DNA of 64,000 nucleotides from NCBI GenBank assembly GCA_003521845.1, contig DPHB01000026.1, positions 45,520-109,519 of the forward strand. The letters are read 5' to 3'. The notes below the pieces were generated by a model. The model searched no databases. It saw only the letters and a list, made by a program, of their open reading frames with translations, and had not been told where the DNA came from. Both the position numbers and the translations under genes were made by a program. Shown here piece after piece: positions 15,865 to 25,154 of this stretch (positions are counted from its first letter, which is position 1; every line of letters starts with the position of its first letter). The stretch comes from Oceanospirillaceae bacterium (GTDB lineage: Bacteria; Pseudomonadota; Gammaproteobacteria; Pseudomonadales; Balneatricaceae).

Positions 15865-18800
15865 ATGAACAAGCTGTTTTCCTACAAAAACCGCCCTGTG
15901 CACATGGGGCCCTATGCTGTTGAAAAGTTAGCACGCACTACGGATGTACCTAATTACGCCAGCCTAGCACCTATGCAGGCTTTGTCCTTTACCCGCACCG
16001 ATGAGCCACTTTCCATCGTCAATGCCATGGATAAATATCAGGCCACCTTGGATACCATACGAGAAGGTAGTGTAAAGCAGCAAGTGGCGACCATTCCTGC
16101 CGACCCACAAGAACGCAGCGACCACCTAAAAGCCTTTGGCTATTATTGTGATGCATCCATCATGGGCACCTGCCAAATTCCTACCTCAGCTTGGCTGCAT
16201 CAACCTATTGTTAATCCAGGTGTGGCCCGCCTAGCCGACACCATGGCCAACAAGCAGGTAAAAACCCTGGCTGCTGGTATTGATGTAATTTTGGCCATGG
16301 TGCGTGAAGCCATGGCAGCACCAGAAACAGACTGCAGCAGTCACACCCACGCTTTGGTGTTTATGTATGAGTACCCCCGTGATCCCCAAACAGGAGAAGC
16401 CGGGACCGGATGGCTTAATGATGCTCAGGCTCACCGTGCTGCCTTGCGGGCCGCTGAAAGTGCATCGGTATTGGCCGCCTACATGCGTTCGCTGGGCTAC
16501 CAAGCTAGAGCGCATTCTGCCTCGGCTTCTAACGTGGATTTAGGCATCTTATCTGCTGCCGCTGGCCTTACTTATGTTCAAGGCAACAAGGCTATTAATC
16601 CATTTTTAGGTGCACGCTACGGCTTGGCCGTGGTAACGACAGATTTACAATTGGCGCCAGATCAATACTTACAACCAGGCCAAAGCGCCCCCTGGCATGA
16701 CCGCTGGCTATCTAGCCACAACAGCGCTCGCAAACCCGCCGAGGCCTTTGCCAAGCGCCGCTTCGCCGACGGCGCTTACCCATTTGAAAGCATCACTCGA
16801 GTGGATCAACCTACCACCTATATTGATGCAGCGAACGTACCGCGAGTACCCAAACGCGCCGACATGTTTGCGCGTTCACTGTTTGGTGATATGGGGCCAA
16901 AAAACCAACAAGCCGCCCGCAACGGCAACTATGTTCGTAAGTCCGCCAGCGCCTTTGCTTTTCGTCCGGCACTTGGTGCTTTTGTACTTCTACAAGATGC
17001 TGACAAGGCGCCAAAAATTGATCCCAGCAGCAGTGATGCCATGCGCAATGCCAACAACATTAAGGCCACTGCCTATTGGCTAGGTTGTGATGCCGTAGGT
17101 ATATCTGCCTGCCCAGATTGGGCCTATTACAGCCACAATGCCGCTGGCGAAGCCATCACGCCCTATCATGACAATGCCATTTCCATTGTTATCGACCAGG
17201 GCCATGAAACCATGGAAGGGGCCAGTGGCGATGACTGGATTTCTTGTGCCCAGTCCATGCGCGCTTACTTACGCTTTTCTCTTTTAGGTGGTGTATTGGC
17301 AGAACAGATACGTAACCTTGGCTACAGCGCTAACGTACACACCGTAATGGCCTCCGATGTCATCCAGCCACCTTTGGTATTATTATCGGGCTTGGGGGAA
17401 GTCAGCCGCATTGGTGAGGTGATACTCAATCCGCTCCTTGGCCCACGCTTAAAAGCCGGAACCATTACCACTAGCATGCCCATGGCGCACGACAAACCCA
17501 TCGATTTTGGTTTGCAAAAATTCTGCGAAAACTGCAACAAGTGCGCTCGCGAATGCCCCGCAGGTGCCATCACCGCGGGCCCTAAAAAAATGTTTAATGG
17601 CTACGAAATTTGGAAATCCGATAGCCAAAAATGCACCACCTACCGCATCACTACAGAGGGTGGTGCCATGTGCGGCCGTTGTATGAAAACCTGTCCCTGG
17701 AATTTAGAAGGCCTATTTAAAGAGCTACCTTTTCGCTGGGTTGCTAGCAACCTGCCCAGCGCCGCCAAAACCTGGGCAAAAATAGATGACGCCCTAGGTA
17801 ATGGCAAGGTTAACCAGGTGAAAAAATGGTGGTGGGATCTTGAAATGGTCAACGATGGGCCCTACACCATCCCTTTACATGAGGTAAACGAACGCGCACT
17901 ACAAACCAGTCTGAACCTTAAATACGAAGACCAGACTTTGGCTGTATATCCCGCTAATTTGCTACCTCCGCCTTACCCGTTCCCATTCCCTATGGACCGC
18001 GAAGCCGGTATCCAAGCTTATGATGCCATGCTTAGTGCCGATGAGCACAAGCAAGATCGCGCTCGAGGCGTGCCACCGGAGCATGTGTATCTGCGTGGCG
18101 AAGTCAGCGATGCGCCGGTCATACAGGTGGTGATCAGCAAGGTAGAAAAGCTGACTGACAAGATCACCAAATACCAATTCAAAACCTTGGATGGCTCACC
18201 ATTACCCAAGGCCGATGCCGGTGCCCATGTGGACGTGGTAGTAGCACCCGAGTTTTTCCGCCAGTACTCTTTGTCGTCTGCGCCAAGCAATCAGCAGCAC
18301 TATGAAATAGCCGTACTGCGCGAAGATGAAGGCCGTGGCGGTTCGTTGCTAATGCAGCGTATCTTTGCTGCCGGGCGCAAGGTGTTTATCTCTAAGCCAA
18401 TCAATCACTTCCCGTTAGATGAAACGGCGCAATTCACGTACCTCATGGGTGGCGGTATAGGCATCACAGCAATGCTTGCCATGGCCCACCGGTTACATGA
18501 ATTTAACAAAGATTTTGTCATGCATTATTCCTGCAGCTTAGTTGCAGATGCGGCCTTTACAAAGGACCTGCAAGCCATGCCTTGGGCCGACAAGGTGCAG
18601 CTGCATTATTCTGACCAAGGCACACGTGCCGACCTTGCGAGTATTCTGCAGCAGGTTGGCAATGCCCATGTGTATACCTGTGGCCCCGAAGTCTATATGC
18701 AGGCTGTGCTAGATACTGCCGCAGCCAACGGTTTTGATGATAAGCAGCGCCATATGGAATACTTTAGCGTGCCAGAGCAACCCACATACGAGAACCATGA

Positions 18801-19062
18801 ATTTACCTTAAAACTCGCCAAATCTGGCCGCCAGTTCACCATACCTGCTGATAAAACACCGACTGAAGTTCTGCTCGCAGCAGGTATTAGTATCGAGGTG
18901 AAGTGTGCCGATGGCATCTGTGGTGTATGTAAATGCGGCATTGTCGCAGGCGACGTAGAACACCGTGATTTTGTTTTATCTAATCAACAACGCGAGACGC
19001 AAGTGATCTTGTGTCAGTCGCGGGCGGCTATGCCAGGCGGCGTATTGGAGGTGGCGTTGTAG
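15865..19062 (+). CDS. rdhA: Self-sufficient reductive dehalogenase fused to ferredoxin-NAD(P)H reductase
   Basis: A 1065-residue fusion. Residues about 1-620 form a corrinoid-dependent RdhA-type domain with two ferredoxin clusters: C554, C557, C560, C564 and C590, C603, C606, C610. CPDWAYYSH (Y421/Y422) is in the position expected for the catalytic Tyr. Residues about 745-1065 are a phthalate-dioxygenase-reductase-like module: FMN motif RQYSLSSAP, nucleotide motif MGGGIGITAML, and a plant-type 2Fe-2S cluster (C1014, C1019, C1022, C1050). There is no Tat signal and no RdhB anchor, so it is a cytoplasmic catabolic enzyme, like BhbA and NpRdhA-type enzymes, using NAD(P)H directly. Likely substrates are brominated or chlorinated phenolics. 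It follows a marR gene by 25 bp. No cobalamin synthesis gene is in the window. Confidence 0.88.
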   Translation: MNKLFSYKNRPVHMGPYAVEKLARTTDVPNYASLAPMQALSFTRTDEPLSIVNAMDKYQATLDTIREGSVKQQVATIPADPQERSDHLKAFGYYCDASIMGTCQIPTSAWLHQPIVNPGVARLADTMANKQVKTLAAGIDVILAMVREAMAAPETDCSSHTHALVFMYEYPRDPQTGEAGTGWLNDAQAHRAALRAAESASVLAAYMRSLGYQARAHSASASNVDLGILSAAAGLTYVQGNKAINPFLGARYGLAVVTTDLQLAPDQYLQPGQSAPWHDRWLSSHNSARKPAEAFAKRRFADGAYPFESITRVDQPTTYIDAANVPRVPKRADMFARSLFGDMGPKNQQAARNGNYVRKSASAFAFRPALGAFVLLQDADKAPKIDPSSSDAMRNANNIKATAYWLGCDAVGISACPDWAYYSHNAAGEAITPYHDNAISIVIDQGHETMEGASGDDWISCAQSMRAYLRFSLLGGVLAEQIRNLGYSANVHTVMASDVIQPPLVLLSGLGEVSRIGEVILNPLLGPRLKAGTITTSMPMAHDKPIDFGLQKFCENCNKCARECPAGAITAGPKKMFNGYEIWKSDSQKCTTYRITTEGGAMCGRCMKTCPWNLEGLFKELPFRWVASNLPSAAKTWAKIDDALGNGKVNQVKKWWWDLEMVNDGPYTIPLHEVNERALQTSLNLKYEDQTLAVYPANLLPPPYPFPFPMDREAGIQAYDAMLSADEHKQDRARGVPPEHVYLRGEVSDAPVIQVVISKVEKLTDKITKYQFKTLDGSPLPKADAGAHVDVVVAPEFFRQYSLSSAPSNQQHYEIAVLREDEGRGGSLLMQRIFAAGRKVFISKPINHFPLDETAQFTYLMGGGIGITAMLAMAHRLHEFNKDFVMHYSCSLVADAAFTKDLQAMPWADKVQLHYSDQGTRADLASILQQVGNAHVYTCGPEVYMQAVLDTAAANGFDDKQRHMEYFSVPEQPTYENHEFTLKLAKSGRQFTIPADKTPTEVLLAAGISIEVKCADGICGVCKCGIVAGDVEHRDFVLSNQQRETQVILCQSRAAMPGGVLEVAL

Positions 19063-19125
19063 TCATGCGGGTCACTTGTAAGCCGCATATCAATCGTCAC
19101 CTAGCTACAAACGAGACCATCAAGA

Positions 19126-20109
19126 TCAGGCTAATAGCGCTCCTTTTTCTATGCCCCAGCTCTTAGAGGCCCGAAAGAAGGAATTTGGGTCACTAAAGCC
19201 TAACAAAAAGGCAATTTCTGTCTTCGTCAAGGAACCCTGCTTTAAATAATGCTTGGTCAGTTTGGCCTGCGTTGAAGACAGCATCTGATTAAAAGTCTGG
19301 CCATTGGCTTTGAGTTTACGCTGCAAGGTGCGGCGACTCATGGCTAACCGATGCGCCGCCTCATCAACATTGGCAAGCCCCGCTGGTAGTAGCTCCAACA
19401 ATACGGATTCCAGCCTCTCATGCAAAGATTCAGCGCCCGTCGCTGCCGCTAGGCGGCCCTTAAAGTCTTCTGCAAATACTTGCCATAGGCGCTCGTCGGC
19501 CTGCAAAAAGGGCAATTGATAATCCTCTCGGGAAAACACGATGCGGCAAGCATTGGCCTTGTACACCGGCACGCCAAAAAAGGCTTCCAAGGCTTGTACA
19601 TGATCAGGAATAATGTCCAATTCCACCCGCAAGGGTCTGATTGCACACCTTGTACTAGTCCGCGCCATATGCGTCAAAAATACAAAATCTGTGGCAATAA
19701 TATCCGTCGGCATCATGGCTGTACCGTCATCAATTTTTGAGACCACCTGCAGGTCTTCACCATCATAGGCAATAGCAAAAGTGCAAGGGCCTAGTATACG
19801 TTTGAAATCAGCCAGACGTTTTGCCGCCACCGCCAAATTAGGACTACAACGGCTAGCAAAGAGTAGAGGGTGGAAGGGCGCATCGACCATAGACTGACCT
19901 AAAACCACGGCAATATTATCCACATTACATTCTTCTACAAACACCTTCCATACCCGCATCACTTCATCACGAGTCAACATGACATTCTCACGTGCCAACA
20001 AGTCTGCAGGCATTTGTGCTTTACGCAACACCACTTCGGCATCAACGCCATGCTCCATAAACATGGCACCGGTGCCCGCTGGCAGAGCAAATCGATTTAC
20101 CTTGGTCAT
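19126..20109 (-). CDS. AraC-family regulator with arabinose_bd-type N-terminus
   Basis: A 327-residue regulator. The N-terminal 200 residues (GAMFMEHGVDAEVVLRKAQM onward) match the OruR/ArgR-like AraC subgroup that senses small metabolites. The C-terminal double helix-turn-helix covers NVDEAAHRLAMSRRTLQRKLK and LTKTEIAFLLGFSDPNSFFRA. ATG at 20109 (MTKVNRF) follows AAGGGTAG; an upstream in-frame ATG lacks a site. It converges on the dehalogenase gene and is divergent from the MBL-fold gene, so it may regulate either. The ligand is unknown. Confidence 0.88.
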   Translation of the reverse strand: MTKVNRFALPAGTGAMFMEHGVDAEVVLRKAQMPADLLARENVMLTRDEVMRVWKVFVEECNVDNIAVVLGQSMVDAPFHPLLFASRCSPNLAVAAKRLADFKRILGPCTFAIAYDGEDLQVVSKIDDGTAMMPTDIIATDFVFLTHMARTSTRCAIRPLRVELDIIPDHVQALEAFFGVPVYKANACRIVFSREDYQLPFLQADERLWQVFAEDFKGRLAAATGAESLHERLESVLLELLPAGLANVDEAAHRLAMSRRTLQRKLKANGQTFNQMLSSTQAKLTKHYLKQGSLTKTEIAFLLGFSDPNSFFRASKSWGIEKGALLA

Positions 20110-20318
20110 ATTTCTACCCTTGCTAGTCAACTCCGTAGGCTATTGATAATGGCACAAGCAGCCCAGGATGTACTTGCAATTTGTGCCATTAATACAGCAC
20201 ATCATGCCATCATACTTTTACATTGGCCTAAGGGGTGCGCCGTTTGTCACATTTTGCTAGACGCTAATAGAAATTTGTCTTCTATAATATAGTACAAACA
20301 CGCACTGAGGCCCATTAC

Positions 20319-21434
20319 ATGTTTAAAAAATTAGCCATAAGTTTTGTTGCCATTTTACTGACCCTAAGTGTCAGCGGTTACGCTTTTTACACCCTCAGCG
20401 ATCAATTTGGTGCCGATCTGAGCGATCAACAAATGCAAGCCTATACACAGGCAAAAAGCTGGAACGGCGAAGTTTTCCTTAATCAAATAGAGACCATTCA
20501 AGAGCAGAGCTTTAGTGACATTGTTGATATGCTTGACGCCTTTCTATTCAATCCCGTGAATACCGAGCCTAAGACACCTGTGCAGGTACTCAAGGTAGAC
20601 CGCGAAACGCTTTTGGCCAATACCACTGAAACACAAATATTATGGTTCGGACATTCGACTTTTCTTATGCAAACCAATGGCATGAATTTGCTGTTTGACC
20701 CAATGCTAACAGGCACCCCCGCGCCTCACCCCATGCTTGGTGGCAAGCGTTATAGCGATGAACTACCCATCAGCATTGCTGACCTACCCATGGTTGATGC
20801 GGTGTTTATTTCCCATGATCACTATGATCATTTGGACTTGGCATCTATTCAACAATTGGATAGCATAGTGGGCCACTATTTTGTGCCCCTTGGCGTCGGT
20901 TTACACTTGCAAGAATGGGGTATCGCCACTTCGCGTATCACCGAACTAGACTGGTGGCAAAGAGCTAAGCTCGGTGATACGGAATTTACCTTTACGCCTT
21001 CCCGTCACTTTTCTGGACGTCGGCTAGAAGGTCGCAACCGTACCTTATGGGGTGGCTGGGTAGCACAAGATGACCAACAAACTATCTATTACACGGGTGA
21101 CGGCGGTTACGGGCCTCATTTTAAGGAGGTGGGTGAACGCTTTGGTGAAATTGACTTAGCTTTGGTGGAATGCGGCCAATACAACCAACGCTGGGCCAAT
21201 ATTCATTTGCTGCCAGAGCAAACCATACAAGCCGGGATGGAAGCTAATGCCAAGGTTATCATGCCTGTACACTGGGGCTCATTCACCCTAGCCTTACACG
21301 CATGGGATGACCCAGTAGAACGTGCTATTGCCGAAGCGAAAAAGCAAAATCAGGAAATTATTGCGCCACAAATCGGTGAAATAGTGAGGGTCAATCAACC
21401 ACCTGCTGTTAACTGGTGGTGGCGAGAGTATTAG
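20319..21434 (+). CDS. Membrane-anchored metallo-beta-lactamase-fold hydrolase
   Basis: A 371-residue protein. Residues 4-26 form one hydrophobic segment (KLAISFVAILLTLSVSGYAFY), a signal anchor or signal peptide. The MBL domain contains WFGHSTFLM, the zinc motif SHDHYDHLD, the SRHFSGR histidine, the YTGDGGYG aspartate and the late MPVHWGSF histidine. This pattern matches the NAPE-PLD/RomA/UlaG-like subgroup (beta-lactamase_2), whose members often cleave phosphodiester or lactone bonds. The substrate is not predictable. The last 26 bp overlap the convergent receiver gene. Confidence 0.8.
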   Translation: MFKKLAISFVAILLTLSVSGYAFYTLSDQFGADLSDQQMQAYTQAKSWNGEVFLNQIETIQEQSFSDIVDMLDAFLFNPVNTEPKTPVQVLKVDRETLLANTTETQILWFGHSTFLMQTNGMNLLFDPMLTGTPAPHPMLGGKRYSDELPISIADLPMVDAVFISHDHYDHLDLASIQQLDSIVGHYFVPLGVGLHLQEWGIATSRITELDWWQRAKLGDTEFTFTPSRHFSGRRLEGRNRTLWGGWVAQDDQQTIYYTGDGGYGPHFKEVGERFGEIDLALVECGQYNQRWANIHLLPEQTIQAGMEANAKVIMPVHWGSFTLALHAWDDPVERAIAEAKKQNQEIIAPQIGEIVRVNQPPAVNWWWREY

Positions 21435-21801
21435 GTAGCCATGCAGAAAACACCCTATACACCATCTCTTCGGTATAGGGTTTGATTAGTACATCATCAA
21501 AACCAGCCGCCGCCAACTGGTCATGACCTTTACGCGTAATAATGGCATTGCCAGTAGAAGCAACAATTTTGGGCTGTTTATTGGCTGCTAAGTTTTTGCG
21601 TAGGTAGCGCGTAGCTTCAATACCATTCATATCCGGCATGATGATGTCCATAAAGATAACATCATAATTTGTCTTCAGGGCTTTAGCACAAGCCTCAACA
21701 CCCGTCTCTGAGAAATCGATACAAACATCCAAATCTGCCAGAAAATCGGCCAAGATTTCCTTGCTAAAATCATCATCTACTAGCAGCACACGCACTGTCA
21801 T
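21409..21801 (-). CDS. Stand-alone response-regulator receiver domain
   Basis: A 130-residue single receiver (CheY-type) domain with no output domain. The acid pocket is D10-D11, the phosphoacceptor D52 is in FMDIIMPDMNG, the switch S82/T83 is in ASTG, and K107 is in IKPY. IIMPDMNGIEATRYLR resembles receivers taken from hybrid kinases. There is no adjacent kinase. Its 3' end overlaps the MBL-fold gene in the opposite direction by 26 bp. It may shuttle phosphate in a phosphorelay or act by protein contact. Confidence 0.85.
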   Translation of the reverse strand: MTVRVLLVDDDFSKEILADFLADLDVCIDFSETGVEACAKALKTNYDVIFMDIIMPDMNGIEATRYLRKNLAANKQPKIVASTGNAIITRKGHDQLAAAGFDDVLIKPYTEEMVYRVFSAWLPNTLATTS

Positions 21802-22020
21802 TAGTTACCCAGCCATCAAAAAATCACTTTTTAAAAGATAAAATGATACTAAATATTCATCAACCATACTATTTACGCTACACATCATAGCAGAATCCGA
21901 AGGCAGACTTCAAACCCAATTATTGCGCACAACTAATAACTTATATGATCACTATAATGACACATTTTGCTATTTTGCTGCGCATGATTAATCACTTTAC
22001 CAAACCAATAGCTACTCTAC

Positions 22021-22956
22021 TTATCGCAAAGGTTTAGTGGCAGCGAGCATTCCGGCTATCATGGTATCCCGCTGAGCAGACATTTCATCTAAATCAGCAC
22101 CAGCAGCCTCGTCCTGTACACCTTGCATAAGAGACATGGCCGTTGCCATATCCAATTGCGCATCGCCAAGGTCATCCCACCAACGATGGAAGCTATCACC
22201 ATAACGATTACAGAATTCTTGCAAACCACCTGCACCGGCACCCAGATGAAATAACATATGTGGCCCCATAGCAGCCCAACGCAAGCCAGGGCCGGCCCAT
22301 ACGGCTTTATCAACATCCTCTACTGAAGCTACTCCCGACTGTACTAGATAAATCGCTTCGCGCCACAAGGCAGCTTGTAGGCGGTTGGCAACATGAGCCG
22401 GCACTTCTCTTTGCACACGAATAGTCACCTTGCCAACCAACTTATAGAAAGCTTCCGCTAGTTCTAGCACGCCGTCTGCGGTTTTATCATTACCTAGCAG
22501 TTCTACCAAGGGAATAAGATGGGGTGGATTAAACGGATGCCCCAAAATAAAACGAGAAGGATCTTGCCAGCCAGCTTGCATTTCATGCACCATCAAACCC
22601 GATGCCGAAGAAGCCACCACCGCCTCTGGCTGGAGATGCGCCTCAATCTTGGCATAAAGCTCATGTTTGATAGTTAGCCGTTCTGGCACACTTTCTTGAA
22701 CAAACTGCGCACCTTGCACTGCCGTTGCAGGGTCAACGTGAAAACTGAGGCCGTCAATGCCTCCTTGGTCAGTCATACCTAGCTGTGTTAGTACAGGCCA
22801 TGCCTTGGCAATATAATCCCGCACCTTTTCTTCTGCATCCGGCATAGGATCATACACGCGTACCTTTAAGCCAGCGGCTAAAAACAAAGCTGCCCAACTG
22901 GCCCCTATTACGCCGGCACCCAAGATAGCAGCGGTAGTGAATTGCTTATCACTCAT
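22021..22956 (-). CDS. cdhA: L-carnitine dehydrogenase
   Basis: A 311-residue NAD-dependent dehydrogenase of the 3-hydroxyacyl-CoA dehydrogenase fold, with the Rossmann motif GAGVIG (residues 13-18). SVPERLTIKHELYAKIE, SSASGLMVHEMQ and GHPFNPPHLIPLVEL with the catalytic His are typical of carnitine dehydrogenases. It oxidises L-carnitine to 3-dehydrocarnitine. It is the last gene of a six-gene minus-strand operon and lies 65 bp after the BKACE gene, whose product would cleave dehydrocarnitine. In Pseudomonas the corresponding genes are cdhA and cdhC; cdhB (betainyl-CoA thioesterase) is not seen here. Confidence 0.85.
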   Translation of the reverse strand: MSDKQFTTAAILGAGVIGASWAALFLAAGLKVRVYDPMPDAEEKVRDYIAKAWPVLTQLGMTDQGGIDGLSFHVDPATAVQGAQFVQESVPERLTIKHELYAKIEAHLQPEAVVASSASGLMVHEMQAGWQDPSRFILGHPFNPPHLIPLVELLGNDKTADGVLELAEAFYKLVGKVTIRVQREVPAHVANRLQAALWREAIYLVQSGVASVEDVDKAVWAGPGLRWAAMGPHMLFHLGAGAGGLQEFCNRYGDSFHRWWDDLGDAQLDMATAMSLMQGVQDEAAGADLDEMSAQRDTMIAGMLAATKPLR

Positions 22957-23021
22957 TGTCGTTTCCTACTTATCATTATGGCAAACGCGACGTGGCGAGC
23001 CTAATGACGGTTTAAAGTTTG

Positions 23022-23951
23022 TTAGAAATTAACGTTATTGGCGCCCTTCAAAGCGAGCCGCTGCCGAGCTTCTGCAGGTGTTGCTACCGTCATCCCCAAC
23101 TCTTCGATAATGGTTCTAATCTTCGTCACTTGCTGGGCATTGGATTCGGCCAACTGACCTTTACCAATGTACAGACTATCCTCCAAGCCGACGCGTACAT
23201 TGCCACCTAACATGGCCGACTGGGTAGCGAAAGGCATTTGGTTTTTGCCTGCGGCCAGTACCGAAAACTCATACTCATCTCCAAATAGCTTTTGCGCTAT
23301 GGTGTGCATATGCATAAAGTTATCAAGATCAGCACCCGCACCGCCCAAGATGCCGTAGATCATCTGGACAAAGAAGGGGCCTTTGATCAAACCCTTATCC
23401 AAAAAATAGGCCAAGTTATATAAATGGCCAAGGTCATAACACTCAAACTCAAAGCGAGTACCGTGTTCTTCACCAAGGTTACGCAAGGCATATTCGATGG
23501 TTTTAAAGGTGTTGGGAAAGATAAAATCCTTGGTCATTGCTAAGAATTCTGGCTCCCAAGCATGCTGCCAGTTGTCGTACTTCTCGGCCATGGGGAAAAT
23601 GCCAAAATTTAACGAACCCATGTTTAACGATGACATTTCGGGGCTGGCCACTAATGCCGCTTTTAAACGCTCGTCGATAGACATGCCTAGACCACCGCCA
23701 GTGGACACATTGATAACCGCATCACAGCGGTCTTTGATCTCTGGCAAAAACTGCATAAAGGTTTCTGGTCGATAATCCGGACGGCCATTTTCTGAATCAC
23801 GGGCATGCAAGTGAATAATTGACGCCCCTGCCTCTGCCGCCCCGACAGCGGCTTCGGTGATCTGTTGTGGGGTAATCGGTAGATGCGGTGACATGGTAGG
23901 TGTATGGATACCACCGGTGACCGCACACGTTATGATTACTGGCTTGCTCAT
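23022..23951 (-). CDS. cdhC: Beta-keto acid cleavage enzyme (BKACE), dehydrocarnitine-type
   Basis: A 309-residue TIM-barrel enzyme of the former DUF849 family. It has MSKPVIITCAVTGGIHTP, the zinc motif IIHLHARD (H47, H49), a GLEDSLYIGKGQLA segment with the zinc-linked Glu, and NSQ-like elements toward the end. BKACEs react a beta-keto acid with acetyl-CoA to give acetoacetate and a new acyl-CoA. Beside carnitine dehydrogenase the natural substrate is 3-dehydrocarnitine, giving betainyl-CoA. It lies 24 bp after the Rieske oxygenase gene. Substrate assignment comes from context; other BKACEs use different keto acids. Confidence 0.82.
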   Translation of the reverse strand: MSKPVIITCAVTGGIHTPTMSPHLPITPQQITEAAVGAAEAGASIIHLHARDSENGRPDYRPETFMQFLPEIKDRCDAVINVSTGGGLGMSIDERLKAALVASPEMSSLNMGSLNFGIFPMAEKYDNWQHAWEPEFLAMTKDFIFPNTFKTIEYALRNLGEEHGTRFEFECYDLGHLYNLAYFLDKGLIKGPFFVQMIYGILGGAGADLDNFMHMHTIAQKLFGDEYEFSVLAAGKNQMPFATQSAMLGGNVRVGLEDSLYIGKGQLAESNAQQVTKIRTIIEELGMTVATPAEARQRLALKGANNVNF

Positions 23952-23974
23952 AATGACATTCTCCTAATGCAGGA

Positions 23975-25120
23975 CTATTCTTCTACTGCGCTCTGGTAGG
24001 CGTCTAGCAACAAACCGTGGAAATGATGCACGGCGTGCTCGCTCATGCCATGTTGGCCATCTGGGTCGGACATAAAGCGGCCAGAATTAAAAGCTGGAGT
24101 ACGCATACCGCGCTGCACATTTTCAACCAAATTAATGTCTTCCACCTGCAACACATCATCAATAAATGCCAAGGCTTGTCTTTCAGCTTCCGTAACGTCA
24201 GCCGTTTCAAAGAAGAAATCAAATTCCTCGTAGGTTTCTTCTGGGCCATCGGGGTAGAACTTCCATACCATAAAGTTGCCCCGCCCTGGATAACGCATCA
24301 GCGTGGTATTGGGCCATAGATACCACACAGCGTGATCAGTCACGCTGGCATCCTCGATACTGTAGGCGGCATTATCAAGCACACGGGCCTTGGCCATATG
24401 GCTAGAATAGATGCCGTGGGTTTTCACCTTATAGGTATCTAGCTCCACCAAAGACACAAAATCCTTGTGCGCCACCGCACAGTGATAACATTCGAGGAAA
24501 TTGTCCGTTACGGACTTCCAATTGGCCTTAATGCGGTAAGTAAGGCGCGTAGCGTAAGTGAGGTCGGCCAAATCAGGCGCGTAAGCCTTGATTTCCTTTG
24601 CTAGATCACCACTTTGCTGGGCCAATGGTGCCGCTTCTAGGTCAAGGTTAACAAATACCAGATGGCAAAAATTTTCTACTTGAACAGCATCTAGGCAGTG
24701 CTCCTTTTTATCAAAATTATCGACTAACTTGGCCCTTGGTGCCATTTCTAGATCACCATCAAGGCTATACACCCAGGAATGATAAGGACAAGTAAGCTGG
24801 GGACTGTTGCCTTCACCCTGCTTGATTAAATGCCCACGGTGCTTACAGACGTTATAAAAGGCATGCAACTGGCCATTTATATTGCGTGTTACAACGATCG
24901 GTTGGCCCGCCACTTCTACAGCCACATAGTCACCTGGGTTACGCAGCTTTTCTTCATGGCAAACAAACTGCCAGGTCTTACTAAAGATTTGCTCACGCTC
25001 TATGGCTTGATACTTAGGATCTATATAACTGGTTGTGTTAATAGACCAGGACTTGCAAGGATCTGGATCACGACCAGCACTGAGCATTTGAAATTCTTGT
25101 GGGGACAGTTTGGTGGGCAT
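23975..25120 (-). CDS. Rieske oxygenase, CntA/GbcA-like quaternary-amine monooxygenase
   Basis: A 381-residue oxygenase alpha subunit. The Rieske cluster is CKHRGH (C92, H94) and CPYHSW (C111, H114). The mononuclear iron site is in DNFLECYHCAVAHKDF, with H213 and H218. The usual bridging Asp is replaced by Glu (E210), as in carnitine monooxygenase CntA. This favours quaternary-amine substrates such as carnitine, glycine betaine or a proline betaine over aromatics. A FAD/2Fe-2S reductase (CntB- or GbcB-like) is needed but none is adjacent. It is fourth in the sulfatase/carnitine operon, 34 bp after the sulfatase gene. Confidence 0.82.
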   Translation of the reverse strand: MPTKLSPQEFQMLSAGRDPDPCKSWSINTTSYIDPKYQAIEREQIFSKTWQFVCHEEKLRNPGDYVAVEVAGQPIVVTRNINGQLHAFYNVCKHRGHLIKQGEGNSPQLTCPYHSWVYSLDGDLEMAPRAKLVDNFDKKEHCLDAVQVENFCHLVFVNLDLEAAPLAQQSGDLAKEIKAYAPDLADLTYATRLTYRIKANWKSVTDNFLECYHCAVAHKDFVSLVELDTYKVKTHGIYSSHMAKARVLDNAAYSIEDASVTDHAVWYLWPNTTLMRYPGRGNFMVWKFYPDGPEETYEEFDFFFETADVTEAERQALAFIDDVLQVEDINLVENVQRGMRTPAFNSGRFMSDPDGQHGMSEHAVHHFHGLLLDAYQSAVEE

Positions 25121-25154
25121 ATTAGCTCCGTTTGTATTGGCTTGCTAAGGGTCG

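Noticed and set aside
15865..19062. Respiratory organohalide dehalogenase
   Set aside because: No Tat signal, no RdhB anchor and a fused NAD(P)H reductase point to a cytoplasmic catabolic enzyme.
19065..19088. ATGCGG/CCGCAT stem between the dehalogenase and araC genes
   Set aside because: Short stem, long loop and no T-run on either strand; too weak to call a terminator.
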